Positions 45,457-57,200 of a stretch of 64,000 bases of DNA are shown here, one piece after another. The translations under genes were made by a program, and so were the position numbers. The notes beneath the pieces are model-generated. The model searched no databases and was not told the DNA's origin. It worked only from the letters and a program-made list of their open reading frames with translations. Position 1 is the stretch's first letter, and each line of letters opens with the position of its first letter. The stretch is from contig NZ_CP020028.1 of the NCBI RefSeq assembly GCF_002240415.1, positions 3,001,501-3,065,500 of the forward strand, read 5' to 3'. The stretch comes from Paenibacillus kribbensis. GTDB taxonomy: Bacteria > Bacillota > Bacilli > Paenibacillales > Paenibacillaceae.

Positions 45457-46380
45457 ATGAACGAAAAAATAATTATTGGCAGGGGAACGAAATACCCTTT
45501 GAATGGGATTTTGTCGTTGCCGGATCATTGTACTTCAATGGTTCCGGCTGTGGTACTGGTGCATGGCTCAGGCCCTGCGGATATGGATGAAAGTATCGGC
45601 GCTAATAAGCCGTTCCGCGATATTGCAGAAGCACTGTCTGCCAAAGGAATCGCTGTGCTTCGCTATGACAAGCGCACAAAGATTTACGGGAAGCAGATGC
45701 TGAAAGAAAGCCCCGGCGATGTTACTGTGGAAAGCGAAACAATAGAGGACGCCATCCTTGCCGCCAAACTGCTTAAAAATGACGGCAGAATTGACTCCGA
45801 CAAGGTGTACATTTTAGGTCACAGCCTCGGTGGTATGCTCGCGCCGCGTATTGACGCGGAGGGCGGCGATTTCGCAGGTATAATCATATGTGCAGGCTCG
45901 CCGCGTATGTTGAGCGATATATTGATGAGCCAAAATGATGATGTGCTCAGTCAACTGCCTAAATTTCTACAAAAAATAGCGAATAGGCAAATCGTGGGTC
46001 TCAAAGCCAAATTCGACGCCATCTCCGGTATGAATGAGGAAAAAGCAAAACAGACAAAGATTTTTGGTAAAACCTACGCATGGTATTTCAAGGAAATGGC
46101 TGAACATCCCGTTGCCCATTATCTGAGCAGAACAGAAAAACCCCTGCTGATATTGCAGGGAGACAAGGATTTTCAGGTCTCCACGGAAAAGGATTTCGCA
46201 CTCTATCAGCAAATCTGCATCGGTAAGCCCAATGTCCGTTTCAAGCTCTACCCCGGATTGAACCACCTGTTTATGAAGTCGGTTTATGACAGGGTCAAGG
46301 ACTTCAAAAAAGAGTACAAAATCCCACAAAAGGTGTCTACTGAAGTTTTGGAGGATATTGCGGAGTGGATATTGGCCTAA
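45457..46380 (+). CDS. Alpha/beta hydrolase (serine esterase/peptidase-like)
   Basis: A 307-residue protein with oxyanion-hole region VLVHGSGPADMDES, nucleophile elbow GHSLGG, acid region LQGDKDFQ and His in GLNHLF. Long-chain acyl or amide hydrolase of the DUF1749/BAAT-like group, substrate unknown. No signal peptide. The start follows GGAGGTTATAGAC; the upstream in-frame ATG is not supported. The 149-base gap to the XRE gene contains no clear terminator. Confidence 0.8.
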   Translation: MNEKIIIGRGTKYPLNGILSLPDHCTSMVPAVVLVHGSGPADMDESIGANKPFRDIAEALSAKGIAVLRYDKRTKIYGKQMLKESPGDVTVESETIEDAILAAKLLKNDGRIDSDKVYILGHSLGGMLAPRIDAEGGDFAGIIICAGSPRMLSDILMSQNDDVLSQLPKFLQKIANRQIVGLKAKFDAISGMNEEKAKQTKIFGKTYAWYFKEMAEHPVAHYLSRTEKPLLILQGDKDFQVSTEKDFALYQQICIGKPNVRFKLYPGLNHLFMKSVYDRVKDFKKEYKIPQKVSTEVLEDIAEWILA

Positions 46381-46412
46381 AGCAACAAGAAAGTGGCCCT
46401 CCAGTAAATAAA

Positions 46413-46445
46413 AAATCCCGGCTCCCTTACCAAGGGAATCGGGAA
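46413..46445 (-). terminator. Terminator after greA
   Basis: TCCCG-TCCCTT pairs with AAGGGA-TCGGGA around ACC. On the minus strand it is followed by TTTTTTATTTA. It also faces the convergent hydrolase gene. Confidence 0.85.
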
Positions 46446-46449
46446 TGAA

Positions 46450-46929
46450 CTATGTGAGCTTAATTTCGAGCAGCTCATATTTAATGACAGACATAGGTGC
46501 GTCTACATGAATGATACTGCCCACTTCTTTACCCAAAAGCGCCTTGCCTAAAGGACTCTCATAGGAAATTTTATTATCCAGAACGTCTGCCTCAGCAGGA
46601 CTTACAATTTTGTACTCCATCTTCTCCGAAAATTCAATATCATTGAGAACGACAGTTGAGCCTACACTGACAGTTCGGAGGTCCAGGTTGCTTTCATCCA
46701 CAATCCGAGCTTTGGTTAACATTTTTTCCAGTGTCAAAATACGAGTTTCCATAAACGCTTGATCATCCTTGGCTGAGTGATATTCACTATTTTCCTTCAA
46801 GTCTCCGTAGCTGATCGCCAGCTTGAGACGTTCAGCCAGCTCCTTGCGTTTTACAGTCTTCAGTTCCTTGAGTTCTTCCTCCAGCTTGGCTAATCCCTCT
46901 TTGGTTAACAATACTTCTTCATTTGACAT
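46450..46929 (-). CDS. greA: Transcription elongation factor GreA
   Basis: A 159-residue protein with N-terminal coiled coil (LTKEGLAKLEEELKELKTVK) bearing the catalytic acidic tip SYGDLKENSEYH, and a C-terminal FKBP-like domain ending SYESPLGKALLGKEVGSIIHV. It rescues backtracked RNA polymerase. GGAG upstream of the ATG. Monocistronic. Confidence 0.96.
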   Translation of the reverse strand: MSNEEVLLTKEGLAKLEEELKELKTVKRKELAERLKLAISYGDLKENSEYHSAKDDQAFMETRILTLEKMLTKARIVDESNLDLRTVSVGSTVVLNDIEFSEKMEYKIVSPAEADVLDNKISYESPLGKALLGKEVGSIIHVDAPMSVIKYELLEIKLT

Positions 46930-47180
46930 ACTTTATTCACAACTCCTATTTCGTTTGCTTTATTGTAGTTTACTCTATATTGAACCAACATGCGAAAATA
47001 ATTTACATAATAAGAGGAGCCTGGGAACACTCAGTCAGGGTTATTCTTGCAGTAACCAATGCTTTTTTATCGCATACAATAAGATTATATCGCATTTGAT
47101 GAGCACGTGCAGTGCCACTGTCCTTGTCCCAAACTTTTTTCATACCTGACAAGAACAGTTTATGGTGGGAGGAAGATTCA

Positions 47181-47531
47181 ATGGCTTCCTTAGGAAAGAA
47201 TGGAAATGGGAATCGCAGCTCCAAATCATCCCCTGGCTCCTCCAACGGACAAAAGAAAAGCAAACTAGACAGCAATGCGGCTATCTTCTCTGCTCTGCAT
47301 GGAAAAAATGTAGAGGTCGTGGTAGCGGCCCTGTTGTTAACAGGCAAGCTGCGCGTCGATTCCGTTACTTTATACAGACAAGCAACTCTGCTTGTAGGAT
47401 TAACGGGAAAATTCAAAACACTGGCATCGAACTCCACCAATGTCGACAACATGGTGAAATTTTTAAATGACAACGGAAATATGACGCTGGATCAAGTCAT
47501 ACAAGCCTTTCAAAAGAAAATGGATAAGTAA
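47181..47531 (+). CDS. Small hypothetical protein (116 aa)
   Basis: A 116-residue protein: a Ser/Gly/Asn-rich, basic N-terminal tail (about 35 residues) followed by a helical core (SNAAIFSALHGKNVEVVVAA). No signal or membrane segment of clear length and no known family. GGGAGGAAG precedes the ATG. It is followed by a 44-residue membrane protein 29 bases downstream, presumably one operon. Confidence 0.65.
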   Translation: MASLGKNGNGNRSSKSSPGSSNGQKKSKLDSNAAIFSALHGKNVEVVVAALLLTGKLRVDSVTLYRQATLLVGLTGKFKTLASNSTNVDNMVKFLNDNGNMTLDQVIQAFQKKMDK

Positions 47532-47560
47532 TATACCGATGACGAAAGGGGTTATTTGCG

Positions 47561-47695
47561 GTGAGTGAGCTTACGGCAGGCGAGTTTGACGGGGAGCATT
47601 TTGCAGAGTTTATCATTCTCACCATTCTGATTGTTTTATTTTTCTTCGGCTCTGCCGATTTAGATACTCTCTCGACTACACCAACTACATCTTAA
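47561..47695 (+). CDS. Small membrane protein (44 aa)
   Basis: GTG start with AAAGGGG nine bases upstream; 44 residues with one hydrophobic helix (FIILTILIVLFFFGSA), acidic N-terminus (MSELTAGEFDGEHFAEF) and a Thr/Ser-rich tail. It is similar in style to small YjcZ-like sporulation membrane peptides but not assigned to them. Confidence 0.6.
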   Translation: MSELTAGEFDGEHFAEFIILTILIVLFFFGSADLDTLSTTPTTS

Positions 47696-47749
47696 TCCTA
47701 AATGGGCAGGTCCCCGTTCCAGCAGGGCTTTTTTTGATATTAAATAATG

Positions 47750-47790
47750 AAGAGCATCTATCAGGCTCCGCAAAGCCAATAGATGCTCTT
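47750..47790 (-). terminator. Terminator after secreted multidomain protein gene
   Basis: Perfect 12-bp arms AAGAGCATCTAT / ATAGATGCTCTT with inner stem GGCT/AGCC, 14 bases beyond the minus-strand stop at 47805. Confidence 0.85.
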
Positions 47791-47804
47791 GCTATTTATT
47801 AACG

Positions 47805-50800
47805 CTACTTCACTTTTACAGTAATCGTTTGGCTCGAAACTTTTCCTGCGTCATTGACCAGCTCGGCCCGATACTCATAGGTGCCCGGCTTTCGGCCTTG
47901 AATGTTTGTAGCTGCACTTTGAGCCTGGGGGGTTTTGCTCGCCAGCTCTTGCGTGTCGATCAGCTCACCATTTTCATATAAATTATATGTTGTTGCATTG
48001 GTACCCCACCACATATTCATGGAAACCGTGTAGTTGCCGTCACCGTCCCAATTGTCATGAGAGAGCACCGGAATGCCCGGTAAAGCATCGGTCACTTTGA
48101 CGACTAACGGATCACTGGTCGTTTTACCGGAAGCATTGATCAGTTCGGCCGTGTATGTGTAGGTACCATTCGCTTTCCCCGTTACTGGAATGATGGCATG
48201 CTGTGCTCCGGGGGAAGCGGCTTGCAAAGACTGGGTCCCGATCAGCTCGCCGTTTTCATACAGCTTGAGTTCATCGCCGTTCGTACCCCACCACAGATTC
48301 ATAGTGATATGATAATTACCATCCTTTAGGCCATTGTCCTGCCCGTTATCATTGGATAAAACAGGTTTGCCCGGGACATCACCAGCATTGGCTTTTCCGA
48401 CGGTAATTGTTACAGGATTGGATACGACGGTTTTGCCTTGTAGAGTGACGCTGGCTGTAATCTCGGCGCTGCCCTCTTTTACCGCTTGGAGCTTGCCATA
48501 CGTGTCCAGTGTAACGGACTCATGACTGCTGGTATACTGCACAGAAGCATTGCTTAAATCTGCTTCGCTGCCATCCGTTAGTGTACCGCTGAGGTGTGTA
48601 GATGCGGTATCCCCCACGATGAGGTTCTGGTGGTCCAGCGAAAGCTTTACTTCTTGCAGCTCTGCCCCTGCTTGAACTGAAAAATCATCCAGCCCGCGCG
48701 GCTTTAACTGGTAATTTCCTTTAAAAATCGCCGATATCCCTTTTACTTTTACTTGCTGCCCTGCCTGATAAGGAAAGGATGTCCGAGTGACGCCTGTACG
48801 TGCATCCACGCGAACATGGTGACTTGCCTCGCCAGCTACCGCATCAAATTCAAATGAACCAGCTGGAGTCGCGTCGATTATATTACGAATGGTGGCTGAG
48901 GGAAGCTCAACCAGCTGTCCTTGATTGGCATCGTTTAATTCCGTGATTGGCATGGCCGGTGGAAGCTGTCCTGCTCCCGTTTTTTCAATAGCCACCGGAT
49001 CGGTCAGCTCCAGTTCACTGTTGTACAATGCAAGGCTGGCTGTAATTTTTACTTGATCGCCCTGCTGGAACCCGTTTTGGTTTTGATATACATAAATGCC
49101 TCCACTTTCGTCCTGCATATAAAAGGCTTGACCGCCAAAGGCGCCTGGCTGTGTCGTCACGACTCCCTCCACGGTCACAGCTTTGCCAGCCGGGAGGCTC
49201 CGTGCTTCGGCAATGCTAATACGTGACGGAATGGTATTTCCTTCCTCAGGCAGCGGCTCTGCCGGGACATCGGCCAGTACGACCGATTGGGTTAGCAGGT
49301 TGCTGCCATTTTGCCTCAATCGAAGATTGGCCGCACCGCTGGTTCCCGGCTTGATTCGTACGGTGAGTTCTTTGTAGGCATGCCCCTTGCTGTCGGACGC
49401 CAGACTAAATGCTCCGCTATAGCCATACGAGGTTGGCCAAGTGCCATCCGGGTTTTGAATCTGGGCTACCTGAGTGCCCCCTGCTACATAAATGCCTGTG
49501 CTGAATCCACTAACCGTGGTATTGGGAGCCAACTGGTCAGCAACAATTCGAATTTGAAAAGGCTGTGCATTCGGCAGCTGTTCCTGACGAACGATGCTGT
49601 ACACAGGCTGTGCGCTGGCTGTGGGTCCTCCATAAGAGCCAGTCTTGAAGGTTTGCTGATCCCACCATTTGTAGCCTGCTGCGGGAGCAGACCAAGGCTC
49701 AGCTTGCGGCTCCGTCGAAGCCTGCGGCTCTTCAAAAGGCAGCAGCGCCGTCGGCTGGTCAAGCTGCAAGCTTTTCACATCCGTCAGGCTGGTGTAATCC
49801 TCCTTCTTGGACAACCAGTCGATCAGGTTAACCAGCAGTATAGCATCATCCTGCTCCTTAAAGCCGTCATATGTCGTCTTCTTGGTCCCTGTCTCTTCGC
49901 GCAAATATTTTGGCGTTGCATCTTCGACAGGAGATGAATCCCCGATGAAAGCTGCTTTGCCCAGTCCTACTTTTGATACGGCTGCATAGGGTCCTTCCGG
50001 TATACCGCCTCCGTTATAGACGCCCTGATCGACTGCATTGCCCCAGGCTTGATTCGTTTCGGGCAGGTATACGATGCCCTTGGCTTTGGTGGGGTCGATG
50101 ATCGCCAGCGTGGACCCTGCATGCATCGCGACATTGCTCACCCCTGTTGTAATGCCGAACGCCTGCGCAGGCTCCACAATCTGATTGGCGGTAATATCGC
50201 CTAGTGCATTATAGCGGAAACGTACACCAAACTGGCTGCCCAGCCAGTCCGAGCTGACTACACCCTGCATCGCTGCCGAGCTTCTTTCCTCTGAACTCAT
50301 CCCCTTGGCAGGGTCTTCCCATGCTCCACGGCGGTAGCCGTTTATACTTTCCGAGCCGTCCCACCGATTTTTGTTGCGGTCTGCATTATAGTGATCTCCA
50401 ATGAAGAAAATACTGTTGCCTGCTTTGACATACTGCTCCATTGCAGCCTGTTCGCTTTGTTTAAAAGGAATATTCGGCTCTGCCGTCACAAATACATCAT
50501 AATTTTTCAAATCATCGTAAGTAATCGGCGTAGATTTACGAAGCTCATGCACATCATAGCCACGGTTCGCAAGAGCCTGTCCGAAGTCGGAAAACCCTCC
50601 GTCAATGACCCAGTCTGCGGCACCGGACGTCTGTCCGTGTGTATTATCGAATAACACTTTTTTGCCAGCATTCTCATTCACCACCTTGGCAGCGATGAAC
50701 GGAGCCGGATCGGCCGGGCCTTCTGCCGATGCCGGCTGTATGCCGCTCACAGCGCCCGCGTACAATGACAAAGTGAATACCATCGCAGTAGCGTATTTGA

Positions 50801-50834
50801 TGCTGCGGGCTGCAAAAAGACGAATGATTCCCAT
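47805..50834 (-). CDS. Secreted multidomain protein with DUF4350-like, OB-fold and Ig-like domains
   Basis: A 1009-residue protein with signal peptide (about 1-36). Order: a ThuA/DUF4350-like glutaminase-fold domain ([25 protein letters not shown], about 55-340), a linker, a YhcR-type OB-fold ([20 protein letters not shown], about 530-690), a bacterial Ig-like domain (about 720-810) and two tandem copies of a beta-sandwich with NLWWGTN or NMWWGTN (about 830-1008). Such modules occur in chitinases and cell-surface nucleases. Enzymatic function unproven. The start is at the ATG behind AGGAGG, 19 codons inside the longest frame. Confidence 0.8.
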   Translation of the reverse strand: MGIIRLFAARSIKYATAMVFTLSLYAGAVSGIQPASAEGPADPAPFIAAKVVNENAGKKVLFDNTHGQTSGAADWVIDGGFSDFGQALANRGYDVHELRKSTPITYDDLKNYDVFVTAEPNIPFKQSEQAAMEQYVKAGNSIFFIGDHYNADRNKNRWDGSESINGYRRGAWEDPAKGMSSEERSSAAMQGVVSSDWLGSQFGVRFRYNALGDITANQIVEPAQAFGITTGVSNVAMHAGSTLAIIDPTKAKGIVYLPETNQAWGNAVDQGVYNGGGIPEGPYAAVSKVGLGKAAFIGDSSPVEDATPKYLREETGTKKTTYDGFKEQDDAILLVNLIDWLSKKEDYTSLTDVKSLQLDQPTALLPFEEPQASTEPQAEPWSAPAAGYKWWDQQTFKTGSYGGPTASAQPVYSIVRQEQLPNAQPFQIRIVADQLAPNTTVSGFSTGIYVAGGTQVAQIQNPDGTWPTSYGYSGAFSLASDSKGHAYKELTVRIKPGTSGAANLRLRQNGSNLLTQSVVLADVPAEPLPEEGNTIPSRISIAEARSLPAGKAVTVEGVVTTQPGAFGGQAFYMQDESGGIYVYQNQNGFQQGDQVKITASLALYNSELELTDPVAIEKTGAGQLPPAMPITELNDANQGQLVELPSATIRNIIDATPAGSFEFDAVAGEASHHVRVDARTGVTRTSFPYQAGQQVKVKGISAIFKGNYQLKPRGLDDFSVQAGAELQEVKLSLDHQNLIVGDTASTHLSGTLTDGSEADLSNASVQYTSSHESVTLDTYGKLQAVKEGSAEITASVTLQGKTVVSNPVTITVGKANAGDVPGKPVLSNDNGQDNGLKDGNYHITMNLWWGTNGDELKLYENGELIGTQSLQAASPGAQHAIIPVTGKANGTYTYTAELINASGKTTSDPLVVKVTDALPGIPVLSHDNWDGDGNYTVSMNMWWGTNATTYNLYENGELIDTQELASKTPQAQSAATNIQGRKPGTYEYRAELVNDAGKVSSQTITVKVK

Positions 50835-51027
50835 TCTATTCCTCCTGTTGGTTAGTTTGTGGCTCCCTGGCTGAGGGGGGACCAAATACAAATTTTAGCA
50901 TTCAATTATGTTCGGACATGCAATGTTTTGTAAACGTTCAGGAATAATGAATAGGGAGAAAACCCCAATGAAAAAGATATACCGTATGCAGCAATGTAAG
51001 TATGAAGTTGGATCATTGTGTTGACAG

Positions 51028-51103
51028 TGCGGTGATTGCATAGCGGAGCAGATATCTTCACCCCATATCGGAGCTATCTGCATGGCGCTATGTAATCATC
51101 GCA
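51028..51103. repeat. Long imperfect inverted repeat in intergenic region
   Basis: Arms 51028-51054 (TGCGGTGATTGCATAGCGGA, then GCAGATA) and 51075-51103 (TATCTGC, then GCGCTATGTAATCATCGCA) pair over most of about 27 positions. A separate hairpin GCATTTCCC / GGGAATGC follows at 51101-51122. The segment lies between the NRPS stop and the secreted protein gene. Confidence 0.6.
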
Positions 51104-51134
51104 TTTCCCATAGCGGGAATGCAGATGATAAAGC

Positions 51135-51189
51135 GAATCCTGATCGAATCGCGTAAGCAGAAGGCTTCTTATCTGTTCGATCAGGATTC
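51135..51189 (-). terminator. Terminator after NRPS gene
   Basis: Perfect 14-bp arms GAATCCTGATCGAA / TTCGATCAGGATTC with a 27-base loop, 15 bases beyond the NRPS stop at 51204. Confidence 0.8.
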
Positions 51190-51203
51190 TGTCAGATTAT
51201 AAA

Positions 51204-54200
51204 TTAACGAATGCCGGACATATCATCGACCATTGACTTTGAAGAGCCAAGAGCCATATTTTGCCCCGTGCTTCGGGCTATGCTTTGTATTGCGGCACGG
51301 ATGCATTTTGCATTTTCCTCGACAAAACCGGGTTCCAGCAGTTCATAATGACTGCCGATCAAGCTATGCTCTTCATAGCTTCCTTGTGTAGCGTCTTTCC
51401 ATAAGAGTCGATTGTCTCCCGTCCCCTTCACCATTTCCGATCCGACAGCAACAAAACCGTGAATATTGGCCTGAACGGTCTCTGTGTTCACAAGCTGGTT
51501 GCCATACACCGCGTAAGCGATCATTTTACGCTGGTACGTGTCATTCAACAGCTCACGGTAGGACTCGGGAACCTGTTCCAGCATGGCATGAATATCGTGC
51601 TCTGTTTCTTCGGCTGTGAAGGGCCGGGCTTCCGTCCTTTTGACTGAATCAAGCATAAAAATGTCGGATACAGCATGACCTTGACGCTCCAGCGTGTCGG
51701 CAACCTTATGCGCCAGATTACCGCCTATGGAATAGCCAAGCAGCACATACGGACCTTGTGCTTGCGTGCTGACGATCAAATCAACATACCGTGTCAACAT
51801 TTCGTGCTCATCCGCAGCATCCTCTACGAATTCCAATCCATACACGACTGCATCCTGATCCAGTTGTTTTGCAAGCTCCGCGAACGACAGCCCATATCCA
51901 AGCATGGGCGGAAAGCAGAAGATGGAGACAGGACCGTGTTCATTCAACCGAATGATTGGACTATCCGCCTTGTATTCCAGATCGGATTTCAATAATGCGA
52001 GCGCCTGCTCTTCTATAGTCGGAAACTCCAGAACACTGCGAATTGGAAGCTCGATGTCTGTGGCAAGGTGAACTTTGCGTACAAGCTCCAGTACTTTCAA
52101 GGAATGTCCCCCCAACGTGAAAAAGTCATCGTGGATCCCCACTTGCGGGATTTCGAGCACTTCCTGCCAAATGGCTGCCAGCAACTGCTCCACATCGGTT
52201 CGCGGTGCGACATATTCTGTACCCGTGTGCAACGCTTTGTCCGGTACAGGTAACGCTTTGCGGTCGATTTTGCCGTTAGTCGTCAGCGGAATACGATCCA
52301 GCTGTACAAAGGCAGATGGAATCATATAGCCTGGCAGGGCAGCAAACAATGCACTTCGAATCTCACGGATGGTCAGCTGTTCATCGGCAGTGAAGTAAGC
52401 ACATAATTGCTGCTGGCCTGCTCCATCCTGCAAAGCGATAACAACGCTATCCCGCACGGACGGTACACTTGCCAGCCGCGCCTCCACCTCGCCCAGCTCG
52501 ATCCGGTAGCCCCGGATTTTCACCTGATGGTCGATCCGGCCCAAATATTCAATGTCCCCGTTCGGCATCCATCTCGCCAAATCGCCTGTCCGGTACATCC
52601 GCTCATAGCCGGCTTCGCCACCGGCAAACGGGTCAACAACGAATTTCTCCGCCGTTAATTCCGGACGGTTCAGATAGCCACGTGCTACCCCTACACCGCC
52701 GATACACAGTTCCCCTGCAACCCCGATCGGCTGCAATTGCTCCGTGCCTTCCTTCACGATGTATAGACGAATATTTTGAATCGGTTTCCCGATTGGAATG
52801 ACTGTATATTCCTCCGTCGGCTCGCAATCGAAGTACGATACGTCTACGGTCGCTTCCGTTGGGCCATACAGGTTGATCAGCTTCGCTCCAGCCAGACTTG
52901 ACACGAGCCGTTGGAAGCGCGCCACATATTGCAGCGGCAACGCTTCGCCGCTGGCAAATACATGCCGCAGCGTGCCTAGCTTCGCCTGTATTACTTCCCG
53001 TGGCTGCTGCTCCACGTACTCCAGGAATGCATGCAGCATCGCAGGCACGAAGTGCATCGTGGTGACTCCGTTGCGGGCAATCGCATCGACGATGTCCTCC
53101 GGATTCTTTTCCCCGCCAACGGGCAGCAAGCTTACCTTCGAGCCAACCATCGACCACCAGAACAGCTCCCACACCGACACGTCGAACGTGAAGGTGGTTT
53201 TCTGCAGGATCGTGTCCTCCGCGCCCAAGCCGTAACGGTCATGCATCCACAAAATCCGGTTAATAACGGAATGATGTTCAACCATCACGCCCTTCGGTTT
53301 TCCGGTCGAACCGGAAGTGTAGATGACGTACGCGACATGATGCGGCCCGGCCAGTGGCTCCAGATTCGAGCCGTCTTCGTGGTAGATGTCCTTTCCATCC
53401 TGCTCTGGACCATCCAGCACCAGTACCTGGCCGTCGAAGCTCAAGGATGCCTGTTCGGCTACCTGCGCTTGCGTCAGTACCAGCTTCGCTCCCGAGTCCT
53501 CCAGCATAAAGCGGATGCGGTCCACCGGGTATTCTGGATCAATCGGCACGTAGGCTCCGCCTGCTTTGAGGATCGCATAGATGCCTACGATCATTTCCAG
53601 CGAGCGCTGCACCAAAATGCCTACCGGCTGATCCGGCTGAACTCCTTCTGCACGCAGCGTCCGTGCGAGACGGTTGGCTCTCTCGTTCAGTTCACGGTAG
53701 GTTAGAGATTGATGACCCAAAACGACGGCAACATGATCCGGCGTGCGCTCAGCCTGCTCCTCAAACAGTTTATGGATCGTCTGATTACGTGGATATGCAG
53801 AGGCAGTATCATTAAACTCTCCTGTAATCTGTTGTTTTTCCGCCGCTGTAACCAGTTCCAGCTCTTCTACGCAAACATTCGGGTTAAGCAAAATTTGCTC
53901 CAGCAAACGTACAAAATGTCCATACAGACGCTCAATGCCTGCTTGATCATAGCTTAACGCGTTATACATAAAACGAATCTTGATGCCTTCTCCCGGCATA
54001 ACGACGACGCTCAGATCGTAGTTGGTCTGCTCTGTAGCCACCACGTTGGAAATCGTAAATGTACTCTGTCCGTCATTTCCCAGCTCCTCGACCTGCTCAT
54101 CCACCGGATAATTTTCAAACACCATAATATGGTTAATTAAATCCTGTTTCTGGTCGGTCAATGCCTGAATTTCAAACAGCGGATACGTATCATACGTATG

Positions 54201-57200
54201 AGAAGCCAACGCCTGCTCCTGCATGTTCTTCATGACTTCTGCAAATGTTTCCCCTGGCTCGGTACGTACGCGAACGGGAATCGTATTAATGAACAAGCCG
54301 ATGATGTCCTCGACCCCGATAATGTCCGATGGACGGCCTGAGACGACACTGCCAAATACGACATCATTGTGGTTGTTATATTTTTGCAGCACAATCCCCC
54401 ATGCGGTTTGTAATAACGTATTCATGGTCACCTGATATCGCTTGGCCGTCTCCTCCACCCGGAGGGTCAACTCATGCTCCAAATCCGTCACCCAGTCGCT
54501 GGCTGTGTAGCCTTCATTCTTACGACCGGTTTTTACAGCAGGCAGCGCTGTTTGCTGCTCATACCCGGATAAATAGCTTCTCCAGTAGTCGGCTGACGCC
54601 TCGCGATCCTGTGCTTCCAGCCATTCAATAAAGCTGCTGTACGGCACTGCCGGTGCCAACTCTGGCACTCTGCCCTCCTGAAGTGCTGCATAGCTCTCAA
54701 ACACTTCTTTATTCACAAGGGACAGACACCAGCCATCCATCACGATATGATGAAAACTCCACACAAAATGGTAGCTGTCTTCCCCGGTGCGCAAAACCGC
54801 TACACGCAGCAGGACATCCCGACGCAGATCAAAGCCCCGTGCTTTATCTTCCAACTTGAAGCTCTTCAGCCAGGTATCCCTTGTTTCCACATCCAGCTCG
54901 CGTAAATCTTCGTAATAAAAGCCGCAGTCCCGGCTTCGATACACCACCTGCAACGGCTCCGTATCCCTGCCAAAATAAAAATGTGTACGCAGCGCCTCAT
55001 GTCGCCGAACCAGAATATTCAGGCTGTCTGCAAAAGCCCGAATATCCAACTGATCTCGCATATCATAAGAAACCTGCTCAAAATACGCGTCATTCATGGC
55101 TGCTTGACTATCGAGCTGGCTGTGAAACAGCATCCCTTTTTGCATCGGGGTCAGTGTATATATATTGTCGACCTCACCCGCAGTACCCATTTCAGATAAC
55201 AGGCTGTCCAAGCCCTCTATACTCATTCCTTTATAGGAAATATCACTTGGGGTCAGCTCCGGATGTTCTTTATGGATGCAATGCGCCAAAATTTCACGCA
55301 GACTCGATTCCAGTAATCTCGCCAAGCGCTCTATCGTCTCCGCTCGATAGCTGGTACGGCTATAGCTAATCGTCAGACCCAACTGACCTCCCGAAATGAT
55401 GCCGCCAAAATCCAACGTATACGTCCGGGCCATGGTCGGGCTAAGTGGCATTCCTCCACTGTAAGGGGATGACTGCAGGTCATTTCCCTTCATATCCTGA
55501 TCGAATTGTCCCAAATAGTTAAAGCTGATTTCAGGATCTGCTTCAAACAGGGCTATAGATGCCGCTTGTCCCTGGCGATCAGCTAAGTATTTCAACACGC
55601 CGTATCCGATCCCTTTTTGCGGGATGCCGCGCAGTCCTTCCTTCACATGCTTAATTCGCTGCGAAAGAGACTGCTCTTCTGCCATATCAAGCAAAACGGG
55701 ATATTGGCTTGTAAACCATCCTACCGTTCGAGTAATGTCCGCCTCTGGAAAAATAGCTTCCCGTCCATGCCCCTCCAGATGAATCAGGAAACGCTCATTA
55801 CCGCACCACGCTTGCAATGCCATCCCTACCGCTGTCAACAGCAGGTCGTTAACCTCTGTTCGGTAGGCACGATTTGCCTGCTTAAGCAGCTGCTCTGTCT
55901 CCTCACTTGTCCAAACAGCGGTAACCGACTCACTGTCACCCATTAACGGCTTTTCGTGCTCGTTATGCCCATAATCCTGCGGCAAAGAAACCAGTTCCGC
56001 TTGCGCAAGCTCCTTCCAATACGCGCGCTCACGTTCAATGGCTGGACTGTTGGCATAAGCGTGCAACTGCTCGGCCCACGTTTGGAATGAATCCGTTTTA
56101 TGAGGCAACTGAATTACCCGTTCACCCTTGGAGGCCTGCTCATAAGCAGTCGCTAAATCCTCGAATAAAATGCGCCAGGATACCCCATCCACCACCAAAT
56201 GGTGAATCACGATCAGCAAATGATCTCCATCCGGGCAACGGAACAGCCCCAGCCTCATGAGCGGGCCTTCACTTAAAGAAATACCGGATTGGATTTCATT
56301 ACATTTCGTTTCAATAATCTTCGCCAAATCCTTCTCGCTTGTAGCAAAGTCCCTATAATCAAAACTCTCCAGATCGTATGGTTCGCCTTCCCCTACACCG
56401 CGATTCCATGCGATATACCTGTTCTCCGATGAACGAAAAACCATACGCAATGCATCATGATGAGCGGTAATTTGGTCAAGTGCTTGACGGAGTGCCTGTT
56501 CATCATAGCCTTCCTGGCGATAGAGCATGACAGATTGGTTAAAATAGTGCGGCTCTGCCGCCTGCTGTTCAAAAAACCAGCGCTGAACCGGTGTAAGCAC
56601 AACATTTCCTGTAACCTCGCCCTGCTTCGCCAGTCGGTTCACAGGCTGAATATATGGGCTCAGTCCCGCAATTGTCGGGTACTTGAATAAGTCCTTCATG
56701 TCCAGCTTGTATCCCGCCTGAAACAAGCGCGACGATACTTGGATAGCCTTGATGGAGTCACCACCCAAATGGAAAAAGTTATCCTGTATGCCCACTTGCC
56801 GAATACCCAGAATGGCCCCCCAAGCCGCAGCCAGCGCCTGCTGAATTGCCGTCTCGGGTGCCACATAATTCACGCCTGTGTCGACATTATGCTCAGGTGC
56901 AGGCAGTGCCTTGCGGTCTACTTTACCATTGGGCGTCAAGGGCAGTCTGGAAAGCTGCACAAAGTAGGAAGGCACCATATAGCCAGGCAGATCCTGCGAC
57001 AAAACGTTACGTATGTCGCTCGCACTCAATTCGCTGTCTGTTACGAAATATGCGCATAGCTGTTTTTGCCCGTTATCATCTTGCTGCACGGTAACAACCG
57101 ATTCCTTCACACCTGCAATCGTGGACAATCGGGTTTCAATTTCACCCAGCTCAATGCGGTAGCCGCGAATTTTGACCTGCTCATCCATTCTTCCCTTGTA

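Noticed and set aside
54881..55369. Several plus-strand open frames over the NRPS gene (also 49311-49937, 60108-60872)
   Set aside because: They lie antisense to a well-supported NRPS or secreted-protein gene and show no family motifs; they arise from its codon bias.
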